Shown one piece after another: positions 44,413 to 53,776 of a DNA stretch of 64,000 nucleotides. Position 1 is the first letter of the stretch. Each line of letters begins with the position of its first letter. The stretch is from the NCBI GenBank assembly GCA_947488755.1, contig CANLAD010000001.1, positions 3,109,501 through 3,173,500 of the forward strand, written 5' to 3'. The translations under genes and the position numbers were made by a program. Source of the stretch: an uncultured Erythrobacter sp. (GTDB taxonomy: Bacteria > Pseudomonadota > Alphaproteobacteria > Sphingomonadales > Sphingomonadaceae). A model generated the notes under the pieces. That model saw only the letters and a program-made list of their open reading frames with translations. It had not been told where the DNA came from and did not search any database.

Positions 44413-47004
44413 ATGACACGCAAGTTCGCAAGCTTCGCGGCCGGCCTCATGGCCTGCAGCGCATTCACAAGTCCGGCCATCGCCCAAACCGCGGAGGCGC
44501 TGGATGACGAGGGGCAGACAACGCTGTCACCGGATCCCGATGACAGTGTGATCATCGTGACCGCGACGAGGCGCGCGCAGGACGTTCAGGACATTCCCAT
44601 CGCCGTGACCGCGGTCAGCCCGCAGCAGCTTGAGAACCAGGGCGTCGACAACATTCAGGAAGTGACCTCGGTTGCGCCGAGTTTCACCTCCAGTCAGGCG
44701 CAGGTCGCCTCGGGCTCGGTCGTACTGCGCATTCGCGGGGTCGGAACGACCTCGAACAACATCGGCTTTGAAAGCGCAGTCGGCATTTTCATTGACGGCG
44801 CATACCAATCACGGCCCGGCGTGGCGTTGAACGAGTTCGTCGATATCGAGCGCGTCGAAGTTCTGCGCGGACCGCAAGGCACATTGTTCGGGCGCAACAC
44901 GTCGGCGGGCGCGCTTAACATCACCACACGTCGCCCCGACGTGACCGAATTTGCAGGCTTCGCCAATGCCTCTTACGGCAATTTCGACGAGATCAGCGTC
45001 CAGGGTGCGCTAAACGCACCGATTATCGAAGACACGCTCGCCGTGCGTCTTACGGGGGCTTATCGGGAGCGGGATGGTTTCATCACACTCGTGGATGGCG
45101 ATGGAACGCCTTTCGATGACAGCAACGATGTCGATCAGTATCTGATCCGCGGGCAGATCGGGTGGGATACCGATAGCGGCCTGCGCGGCCGCATCATTGC
45201 CGACTTCTCGAAGAACCAGTCGAGTTGTTGCAGCCCGATCGAACTGTATCAATCGCCGCTTGTGACCGGGGGTGCCTATGCCGCCGTCGGACTCGGGGCC
45301 ACCGGGGGCAATGGGCAATCGGTCGTATCGACCAACCCCTTCGGCCAGGCTGAGTTCAGGGAGGCTCTCGACAATCGGGAAGCTTCCGCAAATTTCGCGC
45401 CTGTCGCGGATATCGAGAATTACGGCATAACCGGCGAAGTTGAATTTCCGCTATCTGATAACGCCGATCTCATCTTCATCGGATCGTATCGCAAATTCGA
45501 TTCCTTCGAGTTCTACGATTCCGACTTCACTGCGCTCGATATCTTCAATGTCGATATCAACGCCGAGATCGAGACCTACACGGCGGAACTCCGCTTGCAG
45601 GGCGAGGCGTTTGACGGTTCTCTCAATTATGTGATCGGCGGGTTCTATTCCGACGAGCAGATCGACCAGTCGGTCGGGTTTGAGCTGGGTTCGGAATATG
45701 ACCAGAATGTCGGCGCCATCTTCGGCGGCTTGGCGGGGCCGACGCCATTGCAGACCTTTACCAGCATTCTCGATCCAGATGGAGTGGGTGTGGATCCCGA
45801 CGGGACACGCTCGGTCAACCGCTTCCAGCAAAGCGCGCAAAGCTATTCGATCTTCACCAACAACACGCTGGAAATCGTCGACGGGCTCGAATTCACGGTC
45901 GGCGCGCGCTATTCCTGGGAGGAAAAAGAGGGCGGCTTCACGCAAACGTCGAACAACAACGAGGTTTGCCCGGCGATCCTCCAGGCTATTGGCGGAGGCG
46001 TCGTCCCGGCGGCCCTTTCTGATGGGCTGTTCGCGCTTGGCTGCTTCGGTTTTACCGCTCCGGCCGATCTGCCAGAGGCCGCAGCCCTGCCGCTGGTGCG
46101 CACGTTCCAGGACGAGTTCAGCGACGAAGAGCTGATCTACACGGTGAACCTCGGTTATTCGTTTGCCGCTCCGGTCAACGTCTATGCAAGCTTCACGCAT
46201 GGCTACAAGGCGGGCGGTCTCAACCTCGACACCACGGCTGCGGTCGGCGGGGCCGATCCGACGTTCCTGTCCGAAGAAGTCGATGCCTACGAAATCGGTC
46301 TGAAGAGCCGCTTCCTCGACAATGCGGTCACTTTCAACGTCGCCGCGTTCTACGAAGAGTTCTCCAACTTTCAGGTTCTCGAGTTCACCGGAACCGCGTT
46401 CCAGACGTTCAACGTGCCAAAGGCGGAATCGCGCGGGGTCGAGATCGAAAGCATCATTCGCCCCAACAGCGAGCTGACTTTCAACGCATCGACGACGATC
46501 CTCGAGGCGAGCTATCCGGACGACTGCGCGGGCGATCAAACGAGCGTGCAGGTCGCATCGCTGTGCGGCTTCGATCTGACCAATGCGCCGCAGGTCATCG
46601 CCATTTTCGGCGGCATGTGGGAAAAGCCGATCAACGCGTCGACCGAATTCTTCCTCGCCGGGCAAATCCGGCTGGAAGGCGATCAGCGCACCTCGACACA
46701 GGCGATCGTGCCGCCGAGCCAGGCTCAGATCGACGCAGCCGGAAGCTTGCAGGCGGCCATCGATGCGGCTCCGCTGATCATCGGCGATGTCCAGGACGGG
46801 CAGGAATTCATCAATCTGCGCGCTGGCCTGAGGTTCTTCGACGATCAGTTCGCGGTCGAGGGCTTCGTCAACAATCTCACCGACAACGTCGTGCGCGGCG
46901 TGACATTCAACACGACGCTGCGCGGCTCCGGAGCCGCCAATTCACGCTCGGCTTTCTCGCTTCAGCCGCGGACCTATGGCGTGACAGTGCGGGCCAAGTT
47001 CTAA
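44413..47004 (+). CDS. TonB-dependent receptor, sphingomonad large type
   Basis: After a signal peptide (MACSAFTSPAIAQ) come the TonB box DSVIIVTATRRAQDVQDIPIAV, a plug (VLRIRGVGTTSNNIGFES, VEVLRGPQGTLFGRNTSAGALN) and a long barrel ending in TVRAKF. At 864 residues it belongs to the sphingomonad receptors often used for plant- or alga-derived compounds. The ATG at 44413 after GAGAGGAC is preferred to the track start at 44284. A bidirectional terminator follows 18 nt after the stop. Confidence 0.93.
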   Translation: MTRKFASFAAGLMACSAFTSPAIAQTAEALDDEGQTTLSPDPDDSVIIVTATRRAQDVQDIPIAVTAVSPQQLENQGVDNIQEVTSVAPSFTSSQAQVASGSVVLRIRGVGTTSNNIGFESAVGIFIDGAYQSRPGVALNEFVDIERVEVLRGPQGTLFGRNTSAGALNITTRRPDVTEFAGFANASYGNFDEISVQGALNAPIIEDTLAVRLTGAYRERDGFITLVDGDGTPFDDSNDVDQYLIRGQIGWDTDSGLRGRIIADFSKNQSSCCSPIELYQSPLVTGGAYAAVGLGATGGNGQSVVSTNPFGQAEFREALDNREASANFAPVADIENYGITGEVEFPLSDNADLIFIGSYRKFDSFEFYDSDFTALDIFNVDINAEIETYTAELRLQGEAFDGSLNYVIGGFYSDEQIDQSVGFELGSEYDQNVGAIFGGLAGPTPLQTFTSILDPDGVGVDPDGTRSVNRFQQSAQSYSIFTNNTLEIVDGLEFTVGARYSWEEKEGGFTQTSNNNEVCPAILQAIGGGVVPAALSDGLFALGCFGFTAPADLPEAAALPLVRTFQDEFSDEELIYTVNLGYSFAAPVNVYASFTHGYKAGGLNLDTTAAVGGADPTFLSEEVDAYEIGLKSRFLDNAVTFNVAAFYEEFSNFQVLEFTGTAFQTFNVPKAESRGVEIESIIRPNSELTFNASTTILEASYPDDCAGDQTSVQVASLCGFDLTNAPQVIAIFGGMWEKPINASTEFFLAGQIRLEGDQRTSTQAIVPPSQAQIDAAGSLQAAIDAAPLIIGDVQDGQEFINLRAGLRFFDDQFAVEGFVNNLTDNVVRGVTFNTTLRGSGAANSRSAFSLQPRTYGVTVRAKF

Positions 47005-47021
47005 ACAGGGGTTCGTCACCG

Positions 47022-47060
47022 AAAAAGGGCGGCTCGGTTCGACCGAGCCGCCCTTTTTTT
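47022..47060 (+). terminator. strong bidirectional terminator
   Basis: AAAAAGGGCGGCTCGG pairs perfectly with CCGAGCCGCCCTTTTT around TTCGA, with T7 at the plus-strand end and A5 at the other. It ends both the TonB receptor gene and the convergent acyl-CoA dehydrogenase gene. Confidence 0.92.
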
Positions 47061-47080
47061 GGCGCGCGGGGCGTGTCCCC

Positions 47081-48244
47081 TTACATCGAACGCGCGATCA
47101 GCATCTTCATGATCTCGTTCGATCCGCCGTAGATGCGCGCGATGCGGGTGTCGCGATACATCCGCGCGATGGCGTAATCGTTGATGTAGCCGGCGCCGCC
47201 GTGGAATTGCAGGCATTTGTCGACGACCTCGCTTTGCAGCTCGGTCACCCAGTATTTGGCCATGCTGGCGGTAGGCACATCGAGCTTGCCTTCGAGCAGC
47301 TTCGCGATGCAATCGTTGACGAAAACCCGCGCCGCCGTGCCGCGCGCCTTGAGGTCGGCGAGCACGAATTGCGTGTTCTGAAAGTCCCAGATCGTCTTGC
47401 CGAACGCCTTGCGCTGCTTGACGTATTCGACCGTCACGTCGAGCGCCTTCTCGATTCCCGTCATGGCACCCATTGCGATGACGAGGCGTTCCTGCGGCAG
47501 CTCGCCCATCAGCTGGTAGAAGCCCTTGCCCTCCTCGCCGCCAAGCACGTTGTCGGCGGGGATGAAGACATCGTCGAAGAACAGCTCGGAGGTGTCTTGT
47601 GCATCCAGCCCGATCTTGTCGAGCTTCTTGCCACGCTCGAATCCTTCGGCGCCTTCGGTCTCCAGCAGCATCAGCGATATGCCCTTGGCGCCCTCGCTCG
47701 GGTCGGTCTTGGCGACGACGATGATGAAGTCGGCGGTCTGCCCGTTCGAAATCCAGGTCTTCGACCCGTTGAGCTTGTAGCCGTTCCCGTCTTTGAGCGC
47801 CGTTGTCTTGATGCTTTGCAGGTCGGAGCCCGCATCCGGTTCGCTCATCGCGATGGCGCTGACCAGTTCGCCGGTGACGAGCTTTGGCAGGTATTTCTGC
47901 TTTTGCTCCTCGGTCCCGTGGCGCACGAGATAAGGCAGGATGATCGTGTTGTGCAGGCTCGCGGCGAAGCCTTCGACACCGTGCTTGGCTTGCTGGTCGA
48001 TGACGACCATGTCGTGTCGGAAATCACCGCCATGGCCGCCATATTCCTCGGGCACCGAGACGCCGAGCAGGCCCGCTTCGCCGGCTTCGTTCCAGAATTC
48101 GCGCTCGACCTGCCCGTCCTCGCGCCATTTCTCGATACGCTTTGGCGGCGCCTTGTCCTGATAGAATTTGCCCACGGCATCGGCGAAGATCGCTATCTCT
48201 TCGTCTTCCATAAATTCGGGCTGCGGAACGTCGATAACGGGCAT
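47081..48244 (-). CDS. acyl-CoA dehydrogenase
   Basis: This 387-residue flavoprotein catalyses the first step of acyl-CoA beta-oxidation or a similar branched-chain step. Signature motifs are AIAMSEPDAGSDLQSIKTTA (FAD/substrate), WISNGQTADFIIVVAKT and the C-terminal QFHGGAGYINDYAIARMYRDTRIARIYGGSNEIMKMLIAR with the catalytic-base region. The ATG at 48244 (MPVIDVPQPEF) is 1 nt past the hydratase stop and has GGGGAAG upstream, so it is the true start and co-translated with the hydratase. Confidence 0.95.
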   Translation of the reverse strand: MPVIDVPQPEFMEDEEIAIFADAVGKFYQDKAPPKRIEKWREDGQVEREFWNEAGEAGLLGVSVPEEYGGHGGDFRHDMVVIDQQAKHGVEGFAASLHNTIILPYLVRHGTEEQKQKYLPKLVTGELVSAIAMSEPDAGSDLQSIKTTALKDGNGYKLNGSKTWISNGQTADFIIVVAKTDPSEGAKGISLMLLETEGAEGFERGKKLDKIGLDAQDTSELFFDDVFIPADNVLGGEEGKGFYQLMGELPQERLVIAMGAMTGIEKALDVTVEYVKQRKAFGKTIWDFQNTQFVLADLKARGTAARVFVNDCIAKLLEGKLDVPTASMAKYWVTELQSEVVDKCLQFHGGAGYINDYAIARMYRDTRIARIYGGSNEIMKMLIARSM

Positions 48245-48245
48245 A

Positions 48246-49007
48246 TTACTTCCCCTTCCAATTCGGGGCGCGCTTCTCGGCGAACGCGGCCGCACCTTCG
48301 CGCGCATCTTCGGATACGAAGACCGGCGCGATCAGCTGCGCCTGTTTTTCGTAGCGTTCGTCCATGTCCCAGCCGCGTGATTCCTTCATCACCTGCTTGG
48401 ACACCTTGACGGCGAGCGGGCCGTTGGCCGCGATCCTGGCAGCGAGGGTCTTTGCCCCCTCCAATGCCGGACCCTCGACCACCTCGTTGATGAGGCCAAG
48501 CTCGTAAGCACGCGCAGCGTCGATGAAGTCGCCGGTCAGCGCCAGTTCCATCGCGATGCGTTCGGGGATCTGGTCGGGCAGCATCATCACGCCGCCCGCC
48601 GCTGCGACCAGGCCGCGCTTGGCTTCGGGAATGCCGAATTTCGCGTCCTTGTTCGCGACCACGAGGTCGCAGGCGATCATCAGTTCGAGCCCGCCCGCAA
48701 GCGCATAGCCCTCGACCGCCGCGATCAGCGGTTTGGCGGGCGGCGCCTGTACGACGCCGCCAAATCCGCGTCCCTCGACCGTCGGGCTTTCGCCGCGCAG
48801 AAAGCCCTTCAGGTCCATGCCCGAACAGAACGTCCCACCTGCACCGGTCAGGATGCCGACGCGCAGATCGTCCTCGCTGTCGAGCCGGTCCATCGCCGCG
48901 GCGATCCCTTCGGCGGCGGCCTTGGACATCGCATTCTTGGCTTCGGGTCGGTTGATCGTGACGATCAGGACACCGTCTTCAATTTGGGTCAGGACTTCTT
49001 CGCTCAC
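48246..49007 (-). CDS. enoyl-CoA hydratase/isomerase (crotonase family)
   Basis: The crotonase fold is clear: INRPEAKNAMSKA, the oxyanion-hole region CSGMDLKGF and GYALAGGLELMIACDLVVA, then FGIPEAKRGLVAAAGG. The first catalytic Glu (of GIPE) is present while the hydratase-type second Glu is not obvious, so isomerase or another crotonase activity remains possible. Length 253 residues. It is the first gene of a two-gene operon with the acyl-CoA dehydrogenase and is divergent from the thiolase. Confidence 0.92.
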   Translation of the reverse strand: MSEEVLTQIEDGVLIVTINRPEAKNAMSKAAAEGIAAAMDRLDSEDDLRVGILTGAGGTFCSGMDLKGFLRGESPTVEGRGFGGVVQAPPAKPLIAAVEGYALAGGLELMIACDLVVANKDAKFGIPEAKRGLVAAAGGVMMLPDQIPERIAMELALTGDFIDAARAYELGLINEVVEGPALEGAKTLAARIAANGPLAVKVSKQVMKESRGWDMDERYEKQAQLIAPVFVSEDAREGAAAFAEKRAPNWKGK

Positions 49008-49065
49008 AGGCTCTCACTCCCCATTTTCATTAGCAACTGAATTCTTGTGCGAGTGGTGCAGGGGC

Positions 49066-49081
49066 CTTACGAATACGTCAA
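49066..49081. promoter_or_regulatory. imperfect inverted repeat in the beta-oxidation divergent promoter
   Basis: CTTACGAATACGTCAA lies between the divergent hydratase and thiolase genes. It resembles the TTTACGTnnACGTAAA-type sites reported for LiuR-family regulators of branched-chain catabolism (from memory), with 11 of 14 defined bases matching. A possible promoter TTGTGC-N17-TACGAA overlaps it. No such regulator gene is in the window. Confidence 0.3.
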
Positions 49082-49117
49082 CTGCAAGTTTCGCAAAAAC
49101 GAGAGAGGATCATCCCC

Positions 49118-50386
49118 ATGGCAGAGGCATATATCATCGACGCAGTGCGCACCCCGCGCGGGATCGGCAAGCAGGGCAAAGGCGCGCTGGCGGAACAGCA
49201 TCCGCAACATCTCGCCGCAACGGTGCTGAAGGCGATTGCCGAGCGCAACGATCTCGACACCAGCACCATTGACGACGTAATCTGGTCGGTGTCGACGCAG
49301 GACGGGATGCAGTCAGGCGATCTGGGGCGCATGGCCGCGCTTGATGCGGGCTATGACATCACGTCGAGCGGGACGACGCTGGACCGGTTCTGCGGCGGCG
49401 GCATCACCAGCGTCAGCCTCGCCGCGGCGCAGGTGATGAGCGGGATGGAGGATTGCGTTGTCGCCGGAGGCACCGAGATGATGAGCCTCACCGGTGCGAT
49501 GGCCAAGGAAAAGATGCAGGCCGGGATCAAGCCCCCGATGATGGGCAGCTATAACGAGCGGCTCCAGCGCGTGCATCCGCAATCGCATCAGGGCGTGTGC
49601 GGCGATGCGATCGCGACGATCGAGGGCTTCACGCGAGAGGAGCTGGACGAGGTCGGCTATCGCTCACAGCAGCGCGCCGCCGAAGCTATTGGGGAGGGTC
49701 GGTTCGACAAGTCGGTCGTCCCGGTGGTCACCGATGATGGCACCGTGGTGCTCGACCGCGAGGAATATCCGCGTCCGCAAACCACCAAGGAAGACCTTGC
49801 CAAGCTCGAACCGGCCTTCACCAAGATTGCGGACGTTCCGCTCGATAAGGACGGGACTACCTTTCGCGGGCTGGTCAATCAGAAATACCCGGACGTCGAG
49901 ATCGAGCATTTCCACCATGCGGGCAATTCGTCCGGCGTGGTCGATGGTGCGGCGGCGGTGCTGGTCACGAGCAAGGACTACGCGCAGAAACACGGGCTGA
50001 AGCCGCGAGCGCGGATCGTCGCGACGGCGAATATGGGCGATGATCCTACGTTGATGCTGAATGCGCCGGTTCCGGCAGCGAAGAAGGTGCTCGAAAAGGC
50101 GGGGCTGACTTTGGACGACATCGACCTGTTCGAGATCAACGAGGCGTTCGCGGTGGTCGCCGCCAAGTTCGTGCGCGATCTCGGGCTCGACTGGGACAAG
50201 GTCAACGTCAATGGCGGCTCGATCGCGCTGGGCCATCCGATCGGCGCGACCGGCTCTATCCTGATCGGCACGATCGTGGACGAGCTGGAGCGGCGGGGCC
50301 TCAAGCGCGGGCTGGTGACGATGTGCGCTGCGGGCGGCATGGCACCGGCGATCATCGTTGAGCGGGTCGACGATTTTGTCGACTGA
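49118..50386 (+). CDS. acetyl-CoA C-acyltransferase (thiolase)
   Basis: The three thiolase active-site segments are all there: the nucleophilic Cys in LDRFCGGGITSV, the His in GGSIALGHPIGATG and the second Cys in VTMCAAGGMAPAII. It cleaves 3-ketoacyl-CoA, or condenses acetyl-CoA. Length 422 residues is slightly longer than standard. It is divergent from the hydratase/dehydrogenase operon and overlaps a downstream thiolase-like gene. Confidence 0.95.
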   Translation: MAEAYIIDAVRTPRGIGKQGKGALAEQHPQHLAATVLKAIAERNDLDTSTIDDVIWSVSTQDGMQSGDLGRMAALDAGYDITSSGTTLDRFCGGGITSVSLAAAQVMSGMEDCVVAGGTEMMSLTGAMAKEKMQAGIKPPMMGSYNERLQRVHPQSHQGVCGDAIATIEGFTREELDEVGYRSQQRAAEAIGEGRFDKSVVPVVTDDGTVVLDREEYPRPQTTKEDLAKLEPAFTKIADVPLDKDGTTFRGLVNQKYPDVEIEHFHHAGNSSGVVDGAAAVLVTSKDYAQKHGLKPRARIVATANMGDDPTLMLNAPVPAAKKVLEKAGLTLDDIDLFEINEAFAVVAAKFVRDLGLDWDKVNVNGGSIALGHPIGATGSILIGTIVDELERRGLKRGLVTMCAAGGMAPAIIVERVDDFVD

Positions 50387-51911
50387 GATCTCGGACAACA
50401 CGCCGGTCATCATCGGCGTCGGCCAGTATTCGGAGCGGGTAGGCGAACCCGGATACGAAGCTCTGTCCTATATGGACCTTGGCGGGCGAGCCTTTGCGGC
50501 GGCGATTGAGGACGCGCGGGCGGGCGGCTCGGTTTCCGAGGCGATCGACACCGTTGCCGCGATCCGGGCTTTTGAAATGTCGCGACCGGGCAAGGCACCG
50601 CCCTTTGGTGGGTCGGACAACCCGCCTCGCAGCTTTGCCAAGCGTGTGGGTGCCGATCCGCAGCGCGCCATCCTCTCTACCACCGGGGGGCAGTACAACC
50701 AGTACCTCGTTGGCGAATTCGCCGCCGACATCGCCGCTGGGCGCAGCCACTGTGCGGCGATCGTCGGGGCGGAGGCGATCTCGACCGTGCTGGCACTCTC
50801 AGCGAAAGGTAAGCAGCCCGATTGGTCCGAGGAGGTTGGCGGCGAACTTGAGGACCGCGGCTTCGGGCTTGAAGGCCTGCTCGAACCCGCGCTGTTTGCT
50901 CACGGGGCAAGCGGCGCGATCCCGCTCTACGCCATCGCCGAAAATGCACGGCGCGCCAAGCTGGGCATGGGATTGGACGAGTATCGCCGCGATATCGGCG
51001 AGCTGTTCGCGCCCTTCACCAAGGTCGCCGCAGACAACCCTCACGCCGCCGCTCCGGTCGAACGCAGCGCCGAGGAGTTGGCGACCGTCACCGAGCGCAA
51101 CCGCATTGTCGCAGAGCCCTATGCCCGCATGACGGTGGCCCGCGATCAGGTAAACCAGGCCGCCGCGATCATCATCGCCAGCGCCGCGACGGCACGCGAA
51201 TTGGGCGTGCCGGAGGATCGCTGGGTGCACATTCATGCGGTTTCGAGTGCGACCGAGTTGGAACTGTCCGAACGTTCCGACCTCTCCGCCAACCCCGCCT
51301 CCATCGCCTCGGTCGAGCAAGCGCTTGAAATCGCGGAGAAAAGCATCGCCGATATCGACCACCTCGATTTCTATTCGTGCTTTGCCATTCCCGTTTTCAA
51401 CCAGTGCGACCACTTCGATCTCGCGCCGAATGATCCGCGCGGATTGACCCTAACGGGCGGGCTGCCCTTCTTTGGCGGGGCCGGCAACAATTACTCCGCG
51501 CATGCCATCGCCGAAGCCGTGCAGCGGGTGCGCGGCGATCGGGGCAGCTACGCATTGGTCGGCGCAAACGGCGGCTGGATGAGCAAATACGCGACCGGCA
51601 TCTACTCCACCGAAGCCGCCGACTGGTCGAAAACCGAGCGTGTGCAGGAGGTGCCTAAAGCGACCAACGGGGTGCCAAGGAGCACCGAACCCTTCGAAAG
51701 CGCGACAGTCGAGAGCTACACGATCAACTACGCGAAGTCGGGCAGCGACGCCGTATTCATCGGCCGCAATTCAGGCGGCGAGCGCGTGATCGGAAACGCC
51801 GACCTCTCACACGATCCTACCCGCAAAGCTTTCGAAAGCGGCGAGCCTTTCGGTATGACCCTTTCGGTCGAGCGTGACGATCGCGGGCGTAACCTGGGCC
51901 GGGTGAATTGA
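50376..51911 (+). CDS. thiolase-superfamily acetyl-CoA acetyltransferase-like protein
   Basis: The protein (about 511 residues) has the thiolase fold (IIGVGQYSERV, STTGGQYNQYLVGEFAADIA, DFYSCFAIPV, GGLPFFGGAGNNYSAHAIAEAV) and a C-terminal beta-rich domain of about 110 residues. At the position where thiolases have the nucleophilic Cys the sequence reads GGQYNQYL with no Cys, so classical thiolysis is doubtful; the His of NNYSAHA is kept. The track start at 50358 is a TTG; another TTG at 50376 (MSTEISDNTP) is more likely. Either start overlaps the thiolase gene, so the two are coupled. Confidence 0.82.
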   Translation: MSTEISDNTPVIIGVGQYSERVGEPGYEALSYMDLGGRAFAAAIEDARAGGSVSEAIDTVAAIRAFEMSRPGKAPPFGGSDNPPRSFAKRVGADPQRAILSTTGGQYNQYLVGEFAADIAAGRSHCAAIVGAEAISTVLALSAKGKQPDWSEEVGGELEDRGFGLEGLLEPALFAHGASGAIPLYAIAENARRAKLGMGLDEYRRDIGELFAPFTKVAADNPHAAAPVERSAEELATVTERNRIVAEPYARMTVARDQVNQAAAIIIASAATARELGVPEDRWVHIHAVSSATELELSERSDLSANPASIASVEQALEIAEKSIADIDHLDFYSCFAIPVFNQCDHFDLAPNDPRGLTLTGGLPFFGGAGNNYSAHAIAEAVQRVRGDRGSYALVGANGGWMSKYATGIYSTEAADWSKTERVQEVPKATNGVPRSTEPFESATVESYTINYAKSGSDAVFIGRNSGGERVIGNADLSHDPTRKAFESGEPFGMTLSVERDDRGRNLGRVN

Positions 51912-51918
51912 ACCACCT

Positions 51919-51947
51919 TTGACAAATCGGCTGGGAAAGCGTATTTA
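51919..51947 (+). promoter_or_regulatory. promoter of hppD
   Basis: A perfect TTGACA is followed after 17 nt by TATTTA, 44 nt before the hppD ATG. Confidence 0.7.
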
Positions 51948-51948
51948 G

Positions 51949-51971
51949 TTACAAACGTAACCAGTTTGTAA
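51949..51971 (+). promoter_or_regulatory. inverted-repeat operator at the hppD promoter
   Basis: TTACAAAC-N7-GTTTGTAA is a perfect 8+8 inverted repeat starting 2 nt after the -10 box, over the expected transcript start. Position and symmetry suggest a dimeric repressor; the regulator is not in the window. Confidence 0.6.
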
Positions 51972-51990
51972 TATGCGAGATCGCCGAGCC

Positions 51991-53142
51991 ATGACCAAGC
52001 ACAAAACTATCCAGAATTCCGAGAACAGCGGCGACCTGTTCGAGAACCCCGTTGGCCTCGACGGCTTCGAGTTCGTCGAATTCTGCGCGCCCGAAAAGGG
52101 GATGCTGGAGCCGGTGTTCGAAGCAATGGGCTTCACCCGTGTCGCCAAGCACCGGTCCAAGGACGTGCACCTGTGGCGCCAGGGCGGCATCAACCTCATC
52201 GCCAATTACGAACCGCGCAGCGCCGCCTGGTTCTTCGCACGCGAGCACGGGGCAAGTGCGTGCGGCATGGCATTCCGCGTGCGCGATGCGGCCAAGGCTT
52301 ACGACTATCTGCTGGAACAGGGCGCCGAGCCGGTGCAGGTCGAAACCGGTCCGATGGAACTGCGCATTCCCGCCATTCGCGGGATCGGAGGCGCGATCCT
52401 TTACCTCGTGGACCGCTATGCCGGGGCCGAAGACAAGAGCCTCACCATTTACGACATCGATTTCGATTATCTGCCCGACGTCGATCCCTATCCCGAGGGC
52501 GCAGGGTTTCACACGATCGATCACCTCACCCACAACGTCTACACCGGGCGCATGAAGTACTGGGCTGATTATTACGAGAAGCTGTTCAACTTCAAGGAGA
52601 TCCGCTTCTTCGACATCAAGGGAGAATATACCGGCCTGACCTCAAAGGCGCTGACCGCACCCGATGGCAAGATCCGCATCCCGCTCAACGAAGAGGGCGA
52701 GGGCGGGAAGGGCCAGATCGAGGAGTTCCTGAAACAGTTCAACGGTGAGGGCATTCAGCACATCGCGCTGATCTGCGATGATCTCCCCGCCTGCTGGGAT
52801 CGCCTCAAGGATTACGGCGTCCCGTTCATGACCGCGCCGCCTGAAACCTATTACGAAATGCTCGAAGAGCGCTTGCCCGGTCACGGCGAGAACGCCGACG
52901 AACTCAAGGCGCGCGGCATCCTGCTCGACGGGACGATAGAGGATGGCAGCCCGCGCCTGTTGCTGCAGATCTTTGCCGAAGCGCAGGTCGGCCCGGTCTT
53001 CTTCGAATTCATTCAGCGCAAGGGCGATGACGGCTTTGGCGAAGGCAATTTCAAGGCGCTGTTTGAAAGCATGGAGCGCGACCAGATCCGCCGCGGCGCG
53101 CTGGACGTCGATCCCAAGGCGCCGAGCGAGCCTGCGCAATGA
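51991..53142 (+). CDS. hppD: 4-hydroxyphenylpyruvate dioxygenase
   Basis: HppD converts 4-hydroxyphenylpyruvate to homogentisate in tyrosine breakdown. Two VOC domains are visible with metal ligands in [12 protein letters not shown] (His), [10 protein letters not shown] (His) and [28 protein letters not shown] (Glu), and the C-terminal helix ends [14 protein letters not shown]. Length about 383 residues. The ATG at 51991 ([12 protein letters not shown]) is preferred to 51973, which abuts the operator. It is the first gene of a two-gene operon with a VOC protein (ATGA overlap). The next usual pathway genes (hmgA, maiA, fahA) are not here. Confidence 0.96.
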   Translation: MTKHKTIQNSENSGDLFENPVGLDGFEFVEFCAPEKGMLEPVFEAMGFTRVAKHRSKDVHLWRQGGINLIANYEPRSAAWFFAREHGASACGMAFRVRDAAKAYDYLLEQGAEPVQVETGPMELRIPAIRGIGGAILYLVDRYAGAEDKSLTIYDIDFDYLPDVDPYPEGAGFHTIDHLTHNVYTGRMKYWADYYEKLFNFKEIRFFDIKGEYTGLTSKALTAPDGKIRIPLNEEGEGGKGQIEEFLKQFNGEGIQHIALICDDLPACWDRLKDYGVPFMTAPPETYYEMLEERLPGHGENADELKARGILLDGTIEDGSPRLLLQIFAEAQVGPVFFEFIQRKGDDGFGEGNFKALFESMERDQIRRGALDVDPKAPSEPAQ

Positions 53143-53702
53143 GCGAGCACCCGGTCAAATTGGGCGGCGTCCATCACGCAGCCTATCGCTGCAAGGACGC
53201 CAAGGAAACGGTCGAGTGGTATGGCCGCGTTCTAGGCATGGATTACACCACCGCCTTTGCCGAGGATCACGTGCCCTCGACCGGGGAATACGATCCCTAC
53301 ATGCACGTCTTCCTGGATGCGGGGAACGGCAACATCCTCGCCTTTTTCGAGCTGCCCAATCAGACCGAGATGGGCCGCGACGAGAATACGCCCGCCTGGG
53401 TCCAACACCTCGCATTTCGCGTGCCGGATGAAGACGCGCTGCTGGCGGCCAAGCGCCATATCGAGGGCGAGGGGATCGACGTGCTCGGCCCGACGCATCA
53501 CGGCATCTTCAAGTCGGTCTATTTCTTCGACCCCAACGGCCACCGCGTCGAACTCGCCGCCGATATCGGCACCGACGAGCAATACGCCGAGCTAAAGCGC
53601 GTCGCCCCGCTGATGCTCGACGAATGGAGCCAGACGAAGAAAGCTCCTCGCCACGCCGACTGGCTGCACGAGATAGCGCGCGAGGAGCACGGCAAGGGAT
53701 AG
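53139..53702 (+). CDS. VOC-family protein coupled to hppD (function unknown)
   Basis: This 187-residue protein is a single vicinal-oxygen-chelate unit: [26 protein letters not shown], then [22 protein letters not shown], and the second half [21 protein letters not shown] and [19 protein letters not shown]. His and Glu residues at metal-ligand-like positions (VHHA, FFEL, VQHL, VELA) are kept, so it is probably a metalloenzyme. Members include glyoxalases and extradiol dioxygenases. Its ATG overlaps the hppD stop, so it is made in step with HppD; a role on a tyrosine-pathway intermediate or by-product is inferred. Confidence 0.88.
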   Translation: MSEHPVKLGGVHHAAYRCKDAKETVEWYGRVLGMDYTTAFAEDHVPSTGEYDPYMHVFLDAGNGNILAFFELPNQTEMGRDENTPAWVQHLAFRVPDEDALLAAKRHIEGEGIDVLGPTHHGIFKSVYFFDPNGHRVELAADIGTDEQYAELKRVAPLMLDEWSQTKKAPRHADWLHEIAREEHGKG

Positions 53703-53716
53703 GTGGACCGGATGTG

Positions 53717-53753
53717 AAAAGGGCGCGAAGGTGATGACCTTCGCGCCCTTTTT
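53717..53753 (+). terminator. strong bidirectional terminator
   Basis: AAAAGGGCGCGAAGGT pairs with ACCTTCGCGCCCTTTT around GATG, with T5 after it and A4 before it. It ends the hppD operon and the convergent TonB receptor gene. Confidence 0.92.
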
Positions 53754-53776
53754 CGTTTGTCAGGCAGATCGCGGGA

